DNA of 58,723 bases from Alteromonas aestuariivivens. Its GTDB lineage: Bacteria > Pseudomonadota > Gammaproteobacteria > Enterobacterales > Alteromonadaceae. The position numbers and the translations under genes were made by a program. Every line of letters starts with the position of its first letter. The first letter of the stretch is position 1. The notes beneath the pieces are model-generated. The model saw only the letters and a list, made by a program, of their open reading frames with translations. It did no database searches and was not told where the DNA came from. Location of the stretch: the NCBI RefSeq assembly GCF_003367475.1, contig NZ_QRHA01000016.1, forward strand, positions 1 through 58,723, read 5' to 3'. Shown one piece after another: positions 1-9,297 of this stretch.

Positions 1-53
1 GCTGTCTCCAGTCTGAATTCAGGACTAAAATTCGAGCCTTTCTTCTTTGCCAT
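1..53 (-). CDS. IS3-type transposase OrfA, N-terminus only (runs off window)
   Basis: Seen: an ATG at 53 on the minus strand opens a frame reading MAKKKGSNFSPEFRLET to the window edge. Known: lysine-rich starts followed by a 'F(S/T)PEF(R/K)LE' segment are typical of the small OrfA helix-turn-helix protein of IS3-family elements. A Shine-Dalgarno-like AGGTG sits at 59-63, inside an inverted repeat (see 59-103). The insertion sequence lies mostly left of the window; its inner boundary should be near 104-117, where the neighbouring recombinase gene loses homology. Only 17 codons are visible, so the family call rests on a short match. Confidence 0.6.
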   Translation of the reverse strand, partial: MAKKKGSNFSPEFRLET

Positions 54-58
54 CTTGT

Positions 59-103
59 CACCTAATTTTGTTATGCTGCTATCATAGCAGCTCTAATTAG
101 GTG
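59..103. repeat. Nested inverted repeat at the IS end, overlapping the transposase RBS
   Basis: Outer arms CACCTAATT (59-67) and AATTAGGTG (95-103) enclose a second perfect pair, GCTGCTAT (75-82) and ATAGCAGC (84-91). On the minus-strand transcript the outer arm contains the AGGTG that would serve as ribosome binding site for the transposase at 53. Read-through RNA from the truncated recombinase gene would fold this region and hide the site. Whether the repeat is also part of the recombinational end of the IS is not known. Confidence 0.7.
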
Positions 104-113
104 GCCAAATTCA

Positions 114-1049
114 CTATGCCACTACAGTCATTAATCCTTTTGACACCATTATCGTGCGCTCTTTGTCATACTTGCCAATTATGGTTACGTAATAAATCGC
201 TTTATTTTCCAAGTCGGGATCAACAACATAACTGGCGGTGAAAGTGGCAACTTCTTCCGCACGCAAGCCGCATTGCACAGCTAAATCCACTCGCAATTTT
301 GTACCATGCTTTGTCAGTTCATTGCTGGCATAGAGCAGCTTCAATTCATCTTGGCTGTAAGGTGATAAACCAGCATCGCCTGATTTCTTTTGCTTATATT
401 TTTTAGGGATCAGCAAATCAGTGGTGGTAATGGTAAAGCCTTTTTCCTCGCTACCGTAGTCGGTAAATAGCAAGTCTAAGCTGCCATCTTTGCGCTTTTT
501 CTTAATGACCTTGGTTTTATATTTGAATGGCACTTTATCAATTCTGCGTTGCTTTCTTGCCCATTCGTAAAACTGCCTAACATGGTTGATGTATAGGTTT
601 GCCGTATCTCGGTCGATATCCTTTGCAATCACTTGTTCTATAAGGTGCTTGCGATAGCGATAAACAGGCAACCAATATTTAGCTTTATCACTGTCACTTA
701 CGGCATAAACCTCATGCCAGTCCACGTTATTCTTCTCAACCCATTGCAAAAACAAACTCATCGAATTTGCCAATGACTGCACAGTAATAAGCGACACGCC
801 ACCAAGAGGGTTCTTTTTACCACCACGTTTAGGCGGCATAAAAAGCCCTTTATATCTGTGCTCTAGGAATAAATTGATTTCGAGAGCGTCCTGAATTCGA
901 ACCAGTGATAACACTCTGGGGAAGCGCTCAATAACATGATCTTCATGAAAAGCGATAGTGCGTTGACCTTTTTCATCAACGCTCGATACGTAAGGCAGGC
1001 TGCCTAAATTTACAGTTTGTTTTACAACTTTGGGATAATTGCCACTCAA
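114..1049 (-). pseudogene. Tyrosine recombinase, C-terminally truncated by the IS
   Basis: About 311 residues remain. The N-terminal SAM-like DNA-binding part is followed by the start of the catalytic domain: 'LAVQCGLRAEEVATF' supplies the first catalytic arginine, and the strand after it ('VTIIGKYDKERTIMV') the beta-hairpin lysine. The frame stops within a few codons, so the HxxR, second His and Tyr nucleophile are absent and the protein cannot be an active recombinase. A good promoter (TTGACA at 1105-1100, 17-base spacer, TATATT at 1082-1077) lies inside the longer open frame. I therefore placed the start at a TTG (1049) preceded by GGAG. The break coincides with the putative IS3 end, so insertion is the likely cause. 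It may be the old integrase of the island that carries the restriction operon. Confidence 0.75.
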
Positions 1050-1076
1050 ATTAAATGCTCCATTACAATACTGCAA

Positions 1077-1105
1077 AATATAGGGCTGGTTATTTTGTAT
1101 GTCAA
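1077..1105 (-). promoter_or_regulatory. Sigma-70-type promoter of the truncated recombinase
   Basis: On the minus strand a consensus -35 TTGACA (1105-1100) and a -10 TATATT (1082-1077) are separated by 17 bases. The position decides the recombinase start, because upstream in-frame codons would lie before the transcript start. Confidence 0.6.
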
Positions 1106-1282
1106 CAAAAAGTTGCAGTATTTGATTACTGCAAAAATAAATTGACCTAACAAACAATGTCAGCCACAATAATTTTCATTAAATTAAATCCGATTTTGTA
1201 ACGCCAGTTGGTCATATCCCATTGGCGTTTATTTGCTTTTTGGAGAAATCGGTTTGCTGAACACAACCAAGGCTTAACGTTC

Positions 1283-1897
1283 ATGAATGCAAAAATGCGC
1301 CAAGGTACAGAAGAGCTGCGCCTGAGTGATATTGCCGATATCCGCTTAGGCCATCCTTTTCGTGGCACGGTGAAGCAATACGACAATGGTGACGTAAATG
1401 TTGTTCAGGTAAGGGATACCGAGCCAACAGGTGAGATCAATCAATACACTATGGTTGAAACCGTATTAAATACGAAGAAACAACCCGACTGGTTACAAAA
1501 TGGTGATGTGTTATTTGTCGCTAAAGGGGCAAAACATTACAGCGTATTAGTAGAACAGGTATTAGAACGCACAGTCTGCTCACCACACTTTTTTGTGGTG
1601 CGTTTAAAGCCTGAGTTTAAAGATGTGATTGTGCCCGATTTCTTGTGCTGGCAACTCAACCAACAACCTGCACAGCGTTATTTCAAAGCGACTGCCGAGG
1701 GTTCAATGTACCTAAGTATTCGCAGGCAAGTGTTGGAGAATGTGCCTATTAAGGTACTTAAGTTAGAGAAACAAAAACAACTCGCTGCAATGCATCGCTG
1801 CGGTGTTAGAGAGCAAAAAGTATTACAAAAGCTTATTGAAAATAGGCAACAACAACTAGAAGCCATTGCTATTCACGCACTTGAAAGCGTTGGCTAA
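1283..1897 (+). CDS. Half-size type I restriction specificity subunit (single TRD)
   Basis: A 204-aa protein with one target-recognition domain ('LRLSDIADIRLGHPFRG' opening, typical of HsdS TRDs), an 'SIRRQVLENVPI' segment and one C-terminal helix rich in Gln and Lys ('EKQKQLAAMHRCG...'). Full HsdS proteins carry two TRDs and two helices, so this is half a subunit; such halves can dimerise to read a palindromic site. The frame is open from 1208, but I use the ATG at 1283 with AAGG upstream. It is the first gene of the restriction operon, 42 bases before hsdM. It could be a working alternative specificity subunit or a remnant left after recombination; there is no internal stop. Confidence 0.8.
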   Translation: MNAKMRQGTEELRLSDIADIRLGHPFRGTVKQYDNGDVNVVQVRDTEPTGEINQYTMVETVLNTKKQPDWLQNGDVLFVAKGAKHYSVLVEQVLERTVCSPHFFVVRLKPEFKDVIVPDFLCWQLNQQPAQRYFKATAEGSMYLSIRRQVLENVPIKVLKLEKQKQLAAMHRCGVREQKVLQKLIENRQQQLEAIAIHALESVG

Positions 1898-1939
1898 CAC
1901 AAAACAGAATTAAAAATTAATAATAAGGACTTAAAAAAT

Positions 1940-3460
1940 ATGACCACAACCAATCAAATCAATCAGGATGATATCAATAAAGCAGTATGGGCTGCTTGTG
2001 ACACCTTCCGTGGTGTTATCAGTGCCGATACTTATAAAGACTTCATCCTGACTATGTTGTTTTTAAAGTACATCTCTGATGTTTATAAAGATGAATACAA
2101 CAAACTAGTTGCGCAGTATGGTTATAACCCTGAGCTTATTCACGCCATGATGTCGAAACAGCGTTTTGTACTACCAGAAGGCGCAAGCTTCTGGGATCTA
2201 TATGAAAAGCGTTATGAAGCAGGCAACGGTGAGCGAATCGATAAAGCCTTACATGCTATTGAAGAAGCCAACGGCAGTAAGCTTAAAAACGTATTCCAAG
2301 ACATCAGCTTTAACACTGACCGCCTAGGCCAAGAAAAACAAAAGAATGACTTACTTCGCCACTTGCTCGAAGACTTCGGTAAAGACATTTTAGATTTAAG
2401 CTCTGAGCGTGTGGGCAGTTTAGATATCATCGGCAATGCCTATGAATACCTTATCAAACACTTTGCTGCTGGCAGTGGTGCTACCGCTGGTGAATATTAT
2501 ACCCCACCCGAAGTTTCGACTCTTTTAGCAACGGTTTTAGAGCCAGTTGAAGGCGACCAAATCTGCGATCCGTGTACAGGCAGTGGCTCATTGCTTCTAA
2601 AATGTGGCGCTATGGTACGTAAAAACTCTGGTTCAAAAAAATACGCATTATTTGGACAAGAAGCGATTGGTTCCACTTGGGCGCTAGCCAAAATGAACAT
2701 GTTCCTCCACGGTGAAGATAACCACCGTATTGAATGGGGCGACACCATTCGTAACCCATTACTAAAAGAGAAAGACGGAAACGGCTTACTGCACTTTGAT
2801 GTGGTGACAGCCAACCCCCCATTTTCACTTGATAAGTGGGGACATGACGATGCCAGCAACGACCCTTACGGGCGCTTTAGACGAGGTATTCCGCCTAAAA
2901 CCAAAGGTGACTATGCATTCATCAGCCACATGATTGAAACGTTAAACCCTGAAACGGGTCGCATGGGTGTGGTAGTGCCACATGGTGTGTTATTTAGAGC
3001 ATCAAGCGAAGGCAAAATTCGTCAACAACTGATTGAAGAAAACTTGCTCGACACCGTGATTGGCCTTCCAGAAAAGCTGTTCTTTGGTACAGGTATTCCA
3101 GCAGCGATTTTGATATTCAAAAAACACAAGACCGATAAAAACGTATTGTTTATTGATGCCAGTCGTGAGTTTAAGTCAGGTAAAAACCAAAACCAGCTAA
3201 CTGACGATAATATTAAAAAGATCATCGACACCTACAAGGCTCGTGAAAGCGTTGACAAATACGCATATCTAGCCAGTTTTGATGAAATCAAAGAAAACGA
3301 TTTTAACCTAAACATCCCTCGTTATGTTGATACATTTGAAGAAGAAGCAGAGATTGATTTAGTGGCAGTGCGCACTGAGCGTGTTCAATTAAAAAATGAG
3401 CTGCAAACCCTTGAAGCGGAAATGGAAGGTTATTTGAAGGAGTTGGGTTATGGTGCCTAA
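1940..3460 (+). CDS. hsdM: Type I restriction-modification DNA methyltransferase subunit M
   Basis: 506 aa, full length for HsdM. The N-terminal HsdM_N helical domain (residues 10-150) precedes the Rossmann-like N6-adenine methyltransferase domain. That domain has the S-adenosylmethionine motif 'DPCTGSG' (210-216) and the catalytic 'NPPF' (292-295). 'GEYYTPPEV' just before motif I is the family's usual lead-in. With two M and one S subunit it methylates adenines at the host recognition site, protecting it from HsdR. AAGGA lies upstream of the ATG. The end overlaps the next hsdS by 11 bases, implying translational coupling. This copy is intact, unlike the second hsdM at 10,930-11,522. Confidence 0.96.
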   Translation: MTTTNQINQDDINKAVWAACDTFRGVISADTYKDFILTMLFLKYISDVYKDEYNKLVAQYGYNPELIHAMMSKQRFVLPEGASFWDLYEKRYEAGNGERIDKALHAIEEANGSKLKNVFQDISFNTDRLGQEKQKNDLLRHLLEDFGKDILDLSSERVGSLDIIGNAYEYLIKHFAAGSGATAGEYYTPPEVSTLLATVLEPVEGDQICDPCTGSGSLLLKCGAMVRKNSGSKKYALFGQEAIGSTWALAKMNMFLHGEDNHRIEWGDTIRNPLLKEKDGNGLLHFDVVTANPPFSLDKWGHDDASNDPYGRFRRGIPPKTKGDYAFISHMIETLNPETGRMGVVVPHGVLFRASSEGKIRQQLIEENLLDTVIGLPEKLFFGTGIPAAILIFKKHKTDKNVLFIDASREFKSGKNQNQLTDDNIKKIIDTYKARESVDKYAYLASFDEIKENDFNLNIPRYVDTFEEEAEIDLVAVRTERVQLKNELQTLEAEMEGYLKELGYGA

Positions 3461-4649
3461 TGGCTGGAGAAATTGCCACCTTGAGAAATTAGCTAGCTTT
3501 TCTCAAGGTGTGCAGGTCGATGTAGATAGTCAATTTGAAAATCCATCACAAGGAATGGTGAGATTTCTACGAATAATGGATTTCGTAAATCCCAACGAAA
3601 AGCCTCGATACGTGAAAAATCCGGGGGCGAAGTTTTTTGTGACTGAAACAGATTTGAGTATGGTTAGGTATGGAAGTGCTGGAGCAGGAGATTTGGTGCG
3701 AGGCTTATCAGGAATAATTGCAAATAACCTTTTTCGAGTCATCCCAAATGAACAGAAACTATTAAAAGACTATCTATGGGTCTTTCTTAGACAACCCAAA
3801 ATTAAGCATTTTCTATTCGGTAGTTCGACATCATCAACGATGCCCGCAGTTTCTTTTAAATTGGTAGGAAAAGTTCCTGTCTTACTCCCCCCACTCCCTG
3901 AGCAACGCAAAATCGCCAAAATCCTATCCACTTGGGATAAAGCGATTAGCACCACCGAGCGCTTAATCAACAACAGCAAACAGCAGAAAAAAGCCCTGAT
4001 GCAACAACTGCTCACTGGCAAAAAACGCTTTGCTGGATTTACTAAAGACTGGAAGCAGATCCATTTAGGCGACATAGGTAAATGTATTACAGGTCTAACT
4101 TATAAACCGTCTGATACTGTTGATGATGGAATACTTGTACTTCGTTCATCTAACATACAAGACAGTAAGCTTGCTTTCGAAGATAACGTTTTCGTAAATG
4201 CTAACTTAAAAGTTAAATCAAAAACTCAAGAAAACGATATTTTAGTTTGTGTTCGAAACGGCAGTAAAAATCTCATTGGTAAAAGCACTCTAATTAAAGG
4301 CCGAGCTATTGGGCAAGCTCATGGTGCATTTATGACACTCTTTAGAGGTAAATACCCTCTATATGTGAGTCAACTTTTTCAATCGGATGAGTTTTTTAGG
4401 CAAGTAAATATGAATTTAGGGGCGACCATAAATTCAATTAATACGAGTGATCTGCATAAATTCAAGTTCTCCATTCCGACAGATGAAAACGAAATAAATG
4501 CAATCGCTGCCTGTTTGTCAAATGCAGAAAAAGAAATTGAAGTCTTACAACAACAACTTGCTGACTTAAAACAAGAAAAGAAATCGCTGATGCAGCAACT
4601 GTTAACAGGCAAGCGTAGAGTGATAGTTGACGAAAAGGAGGTCGCATAA
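3450..4649 (+). CDS. hsdS: Type I restriction-modification specificity subunit S
   Basis: 399 aa with two TRDs (about 1-150 and 200-345), each followed by a conserved helix. Each helix ends in a near-identical tail: 'LMQQLLTGKKR' (about residue 190) and 'LMQQLLTGKRR' (about residue 386). The central 'LPPLPEQRKIAKIL' is the hallmark of the family. The subunit decides which bipartite sequence the complex binds. Its ATG lies inside the end of hsdM and is preceded by AAGGAG. The repeated helix tails are also similar at the DNA level (about 4,000-4,035 and 4,588-4,620), a layout that allows TRD exchange by recombination. The half-S gene at 1,283 could be a donor or partner. Confidence 0.95.
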   Translation: MVPNGWRNCHLEKLASFSQGVQVDVDSQFENPSQGMVRFLRIMDFVNPNEKPRYVKNPGAKFFVTETDLSMVRYGSAGAGDLVRGLSGIIANNLFRVIPNEQKLLKDYLWVFLRQPKIKHFLFGSSTSSTMPAVSFKLVGKVPVLLPPLPEQRKIAKILSTWDKAISTTERLINNSKQQKKALMQQLLTGKKRFAGFTKDWKQIHLGDIGKCITGLTYKPSDTVDDGILVLRSSNIQDSKLAFEDNVFVNANLKVKSKTQENDILVCVRNGSKNLIGKSTLIKGRAIGQAHGAFMTLFRGKYPLYVSQLFQSDEFFRQVNMNLGATINSINTSDLHKFKFSIPTDENEINAIAACLSNAEKEIEVLQQQLADLKQEKKSLMQQLLTGKRRVIVDEKEVA

Positions 4650-4653
4650 CGAT

Positions 4654-5991
4654 ATGGATATTACAGATTTAACATTTGATGAGCGAGATGAGTTTAAGCG
4701 TAAAAGCATCGCTGAAAAAGCTATTTCATTATTACACGCGGAAATCGATATTTCCCCTATGGTGATCGATGGTAGTTGGGGTACAGGTAAAACTGAATTT
4801 TGTCATAAACTGATAAACCTGATGCAAGGTAATGACACACATCATTTAATTTATATTGATGCATTTAAAGCTGATCATGCCGATGAGCCATTAATGACTG
4901 TTCTGGCTGAGGTAATTAAAGTTTTACCTGATGAAAACAGTAAACAAAGTTTCATCAAAAAGGCTTTGCCTACAGTGAGATATGGACTAAAGACAATTGC
5001 AAAAGCGGGTGTCTCACACCTTCTTAGGCAAGATATAGCAGATGTTGCAGATGATTTTGACAAAGAAATCCAGAAAACCGCAGACAAGGCTATTGATGCG
5101 ACTGTCGAAGCCGTATTAAAAGATCACGTAAAAGCAGATAAAAACTTAAAAGCATTACAAGCGGCATTAAAGGAAATTACGGCTGTTAAACCTATCGTAT
5201 TGTTTATTGATGAATTAGATCGATGTAGACCAAATTTTGCTGTCGATATGCTTGAGATTATAAAACATACCTTTGATGTAGAGGGTGTGAAATTTGTTTT
5301 GATTACTAATACTCAGCAACTCAAGGCATCAATAAATCATTGTTATGGGCAGTCAGTGGACGCTCAACGGTATTTGGATAAGTTTGTTAAATTTACAATC
5401 ACTCTTCCAGAAACAGTCGATACCAATGCTCACCGTGAAAGTATTGCTGCAATTGAACACTATAAAAACTTAGTTATATCTAGCCACGTATTGGAAGGTT
5501 TGAAGCTATTTGAATGCGGATCAATTAGAACAATAGAAAAAATTATTATTGCCAATAGATTGTCGCTGAGAGAAGTTGAGACGGTTGTTCGACATATAGA
5601 AGTTTATGTAACTCTAGCTCAGTCGAATAACCTTCAGAGCAATACAGTTTTTGGGTATAAAGTGCTCACCATACTAGCTATAGCTATTTATAGTATTCAG
5701 CCCGAAGTAGCTTTGTCGATACTACAAAAAAGACTTGATGCGAAGGATATAGGTAACTGTCTTGGTATATCAAGTTTGTCAAATAACATTCAAGGTCGTC
5801 CTGATGAGCAGGAATTAATCTGTTATATGCTTGGGTATACTGCTTTACATAATAAAGAGCATTTTACGCCAACTGAAGATGTCGATGTATGGAAAGAAGA
5901 AAGTGCTCAATACTTTCGTGGTTCATATTGGCGAACAGATGATTTCGCATCTATTTGCGTTGAAGCGATTCAAACACTGACGATGTGCTAA
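4654..5991 (+). CDS. KAP-family P-loop NTPase in the type I RM operon
   Basis: 445 aa. Walker A is 'GSWGTGKT' (residues 40-47) and Walker B 'IVLFIDELDRC' (181-191), the DELDRC variant characteristic of KAP NTPases (the STAND-related group that includes Kidins220 and the phage-exclusion protein PifA). Unlike many KAP proteins, it shows no clear membrane helices inserted between the Walker motifs; that stretch is charged and helical. I chose the ATG at 4654 over the upstream TTG because a strong AAGGAGGT lies at 4635-4642. The gene sits between hsdS and hsdR, 5 bases after hsdS, so it is co-transcribed. Inference: an accessory defence ATPase, perhaps an abortive or regulatory arm of the restriction system. 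The partner is unknown. Confidence 0.85.
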   Translation: MDITDLTFDERDEFKRKSIAEKAISLLHAEIDISPMVIDGSWGTGKTEFCHKLINLMQGNDTHHLIYIDAFKADHADEPLMTVLAEVIKVLPDENSKQSFIKKALPTVRYGLKTIAKAGVSHLLRQDIADVADDFDKEIQKTADKAIDATVEAVLKDHVKADKNLKALQAALKEITAVKPIVLFIDELDRCRPNFAVDMLEIIKHTFDVEGVKFVLITNTQQLKASINHCYGQSVDAQRYLDKFVKFTITLPETVDTNAHRESIAAIEHYKNLVISSHVLEGLKLFECGSIRTIEKIIIANRLSLREVETVVRHIEVYVTLAQSNNLQSNTVFGYKVLTILAIAIYSIQPEVALSILQKRLDAKDIGNCLGISSLSNNIQGRPDEQELICYMLGYTALHNKEHFTPTEDVDVWKEESAQYFRGSYWRTDDFASICVEAIQTLTMC

Positions 5992-6001
5992 AGGATCAGA
6001 A

Positions 6002-9000
6002 ATGACTACGACAGTTAACTTTCAAGAAGAATTCAGCGCAAAAATCCCTGCTCTGACTCTATTAACAAACCTTGGCTATACCTTTATTCCACCAAGTGAA
6101 TGTGAAGCGTTACGTGGTAATACTCTAGCAAGCGAGAAAAAAAGCACTCATCAGGTTATTTTATTACCTGTAATGCGTGATTTTTTAGCCAAGCAAACAT
6201 TCTCATTTGCGGGTAAGCAACATACATTATCTGAAGCAGCCATTGATAAAGTGATGCATGAGCTAAACCCTGCTATGAACTTAGGGTTAAAAGCGGCTAA
6301 TGAGAAAATCTACAATGCCTTAATGTATGGCGTTAGCGTTACTGAATTTATCGATGGCAAAAAAGCCTCCCCCACCATTAAACTCATTGATTGGCACAAT
6401 CTTGATAATAACCAATTCCATTTTACTGAAGAATTAGTGGTTCAAAATGCCGAATGCACTGGTAATCGCATTCCAGATATTGTGTGTTTTGTTAATGGCT
6501 TGCCGCTAGTGGTTATCGAGGCGAAGCGCCCGGATTCAAATAAAGAAGGTAAATCGACCAATGCAGAGGCGATTTCTCAGAATATTAGGAATCAGGGTCA
6601 GGCTGAAATTCCTCACTTGTATGCTTATAGCCAATTGCTACTAGCAGTAAATGGGCATGAAGGTTTATATGCAACTTGCGGCACCCCTGAAAAGTTTTGG
6701 GCGAAGTGGAAGGAAGAACAAATACCCGAAGCGGAATTTATCAGGCTAAAAAATCACAAGTTAAGCGATGAACAATTAGATGGCCTATTTAAGCATCGTC
6801 CTGCCAAAGCGAAAGATGACTACCTATCATTGGTTGCTGCGGGTGACTTAACCGTTACTGATCAAGATAGGCTTATTGTCAGCTTGCTGCGTCCTGAACG
6901 CTTGCTTGATATGACTCGCCTGTTTACCTTGTTTGATAAAAAAGCTGGCAAGATTGTAGCTCGATACCAGCAGGTATTTGGCATAAAAGCACTTATTGAG
7001 CGAATTAACACCTTTGATGACTCAGGCGCTCGTGAAGGTGGTGTTATTTGGCACACCACAGGTAGCGGCAAATCATTTACTATGGTGTTTTTATCCAAAG
7101 CGCTTATATGGCTTGAAGAGCTAGCTCAATGCCGTGTGATCATAGTTACAGACCGTGTGGACTTGGAAGATCAACTAAGCCGTACCTTTGCATCTGGCGG
7201 TGTATTAACTGACCGAGATAAAAAAGATGCAATGGCGACAACTGGCAAGCGACTAGCTGAACAAATAGGTAAAGGGAATGAGCGAGTTATCTTCTCGATC
7301 ATTAACAAATTTGGCTCAGCGATTAAGTACAAAGAATGCTACAACGACAGCCCAAACATTATTGTACTTGTAGATGAAGGCCATCGTAGCCAGAACGGTG
7401 AAAATAATATCCGTATGCAGCAGACGCTGCCTAAAGCTGCCTACATTGCCTTTACTGGTACGCCCTTATTAAAAGACGATAAGACCGAAAACAAATTCGG
7501 TAAGATCATCCACTCTTACACCATGCAGCAAGCAGTTGAAGATAAAACCGTTACTCCTCTGTTGTATGAAGAGCGTATTCCAGAGTTGAACGTTAATGAC
7601 AAAGCTATTGATGCATGGTTTGAACGCAGTACCAGTAAACTAACCGACAAACAAAAAACCGATCTAAAGAAGAAGTTTTCACAGAAAGGTCAGATCTATC
7701 AAACCGAAGGTCGCATTGAATTAATCGCATACGATATTGCTGACCACTTCCAGAACTTTAAGCAGCAAGGCTTAAAAGGTCAGCTAGCTTGTGATTCCAA
7801 AGCCTCTGCAATTCGTTATAAGAAGGCATTGGACAAAATTGGTACGGTAACATCCGTTGTGGCGATGTCAGCTCCAGATACTCGTGAGGGTCACGAGGCG
7901 GTTGATCAGGAAAGTAAGGACATCGTACAAAATTGGTGGAAGGCTAACGTTAATAAAATGGACGAAAAAGCCTACACCAAAGCCATTATTGAAGACTTTG
8001 GTAGAGATGATGGCCCTGACATCATGATCGTAGTAGATAAGCTCCTGACAGGCTTTGATGAGCCAAAAAACACTGTGCTTTATATAGATAAGCCACTTAA
8101 AGAGCACAACCTAATCCAAGCAATTGCGCGTGTTAACCGATTACATAGCAAAAAGCAGTTTGGTTACTTAATCGATTACCGAGGCATATTAAAAGAGCTT
8201 GATACCACGATAGAAAAGTACCAAGACCTTGCAGAACGCACCCAAGGCGGCTTTGATATTGATGATCTGAAAGGTTTGTATAACCGCATGGATACGGAAT
8301 ACAAAAAGCTTCCGGGGCTACACAGTGATTTATGGGCAATATTTGATGGTGTTAAAAACAAACAAGATGGCCCAGCACTTCGCCAAGCTTTAGCGCCAAA
8401 GGTGCAAGATGTCGATGGCAAGCTTGTTGATACTAATCTTAAAAAACGTGATGACTTTTATTCTGCTCTAACCGCTTTTTCAAACTGTATGAAAGTAGCA
8501 TTGCAATCAGCAACCTACTTTGAAGATAAGTCTTTTGATAATAAGCGTGACTTGTACAAACGTGATCTAAAAGCCTTTGTCGATTTGCGCAAACAAGTAC
8601 GTGAAGATGCTGACGAAACCATTAATTATGACGAATACGCTGAAGATATTCGCAGCCTTCTAGACAAGCACATTGCTGGTATTGAAGTAAAAGAGCCTGA
8701 TGGTGCGTACTTGGTAGGTAATTTAGGGAAGGACGTTAAGCCACAGGATATGAGCGATGACGAGGCTCGTAACCAGACTGATAAAATCACAGGCCGAATC
8801 ACTAAGATGATTGAGCAAGACTTAGCAGATGATCCTTATGCACAGGAGTATTTCTCTAAGATGCTTAAAAAGGCGATTGAAGATGCCAGAGCGATGTTTG
8901 ATGCTCCTGTTAAGCAATACATCCTTTTTGCAGATTTTGAGCAGGAAGTTAAAGACCGCAAAGTTGCTGATGTTCCCAATGAGTTTGTAAATGACTCCGG

Positions 9001-9292
9001 CAAGTTAAATAAACATGCACAAGCCTACTTTGGTTTATTTAAGCACTTATTTGACGCTGAATTCTTGAATGACAAAGCCTTAGATAACGATAAACTCGTA
9101 GCGTTGGCGTTTAGCATTGATGATGTAGTGAATACCGCTGTTGCTGAGTATTCAATCAATCCTGCGGAGATTGAAAACGCTATTCACATGAAGCTGTTGC
9201 CGCTGTTATTTGCTGATCTTGGCCTTGAAAACGCTCAAAAGCTGATTGAAGAAGTGCTTAAGATTACTCGCTTAGGTTTAGCAAGGGGCTAA
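6002..9292 (+). CDS. hsdR: Type I restriction enzyme subunit R (endonuclease/translocase)
   Basis: 1,096 aa, normal for HsdR. The N-terminal PD-(D/E)xK nuclease is visible as 'RIPDIVCFVNGLPLVVIEAK', with Asp159, Glu173 and Lys175. The superfamily 2 motor follows: Walker A 'TTGSGKS' (352-358), DEAD-like 'DEGH' (458-461) and motif III 'FTGTPL'. The motif VI arginine region 'QAIARVNRLH' is near residue 705. It translocates DNA with ATP after binding unmodified sites through HsdS and cuts at a distance. AAGGA precedes the ATG. The gene is last of the core restriction genes but is followed 5 bases later by the metalloprotease-like gene. Confidence 0.97.
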   Translation: MTTTVNFQEEFSAKIPALTLLTNLGYTFIPPSECEALRGNTLASEKKSTHQVILLPVMRDFLAKQTFSFAGKQHTLSEAAIDKVMHELNPAMNLGLKAANEKIYNALMYGVSVTEFIDGKKASPTIKLIDWHNLDNNQFHFTEELVVQNAECTGNRIPDIVCFVNGLPLVVIEAKRPDSNKEGKSTNAEAISQNIRNQGQAEIPHLYAYSQLLLAVNGHEGLYATCGTPEKFWAKWKEEQIPEAEFIRLKNHKLSDEQLDGLFKHRPAKAKDDYLSLVAAGDLTVTDQDRLIVSLLRPERLLDMTRLFTLFDKKAGKIVARYQQVFGIKALIERINTFDDSGAREGGVIWHTTGSGKSFTMVFLSKALIWLEELAQCRVIIVTDRVDLEDQLSRTFASGGVLTDRDKKDAMATTGKRLAEQIGKGNERVIFSIINKFGSAIKYKECYNDSPNIIVLVDEGHRSQNGENNIRMQQTLPKAAYIAFTGTPLLKDDKTENKFGKIIHSYTMQQAVEDKTVTPLLYEERIPELNVNDKAIDAWFERSTSKLTDKQKTDLKKKFSQKGQIYQTEGRIELIAYDIADHFQNFKQQGLKGQLACDSKASAIRYKKALDKIGTVTSVVAMSAPDTREGHEAVDQESKDIVQNWWKANVNKMDEKAYTKAIIEDFGRDDGPDIMIVVDKLLTGFDEPKNTVLYIDKPLKEHNLIQAIARVNRLHSKKQFGYLIDYRGILKELDTTIEKYQDLAERTQGGFDIDDLKGLYNRMDTEYKKLPGLHSDLWAIFDGVKNKQDGPALRQALAPKVQDVDGKLVDTNLKKRDDFYSALTAFSNCMKVALQSATYFEDKSFDNKRDLYKRDLKAFVDLRKQVREDADETINYDEYAEDIRSLLDKHIAGIEVKEPDGAYLVGNLGKDVKPQDMSDDEARNQTDKITGRITKMIEQDLADDPYAQEYFSKMLKKAIEDARAMFDAPVKQYILFADFEQEVKDRKVADVPNEFVNDSGKLNKHAQAYFGLFKHLFDAEFLNDKALDNDKLVALAFSIDDVVNTAVAEYSINPAEIENAIHMKLLPLLFADLGLENAQKLIEEVLKITRLGLARG

Positions 9293-9297
9293 CGAGA

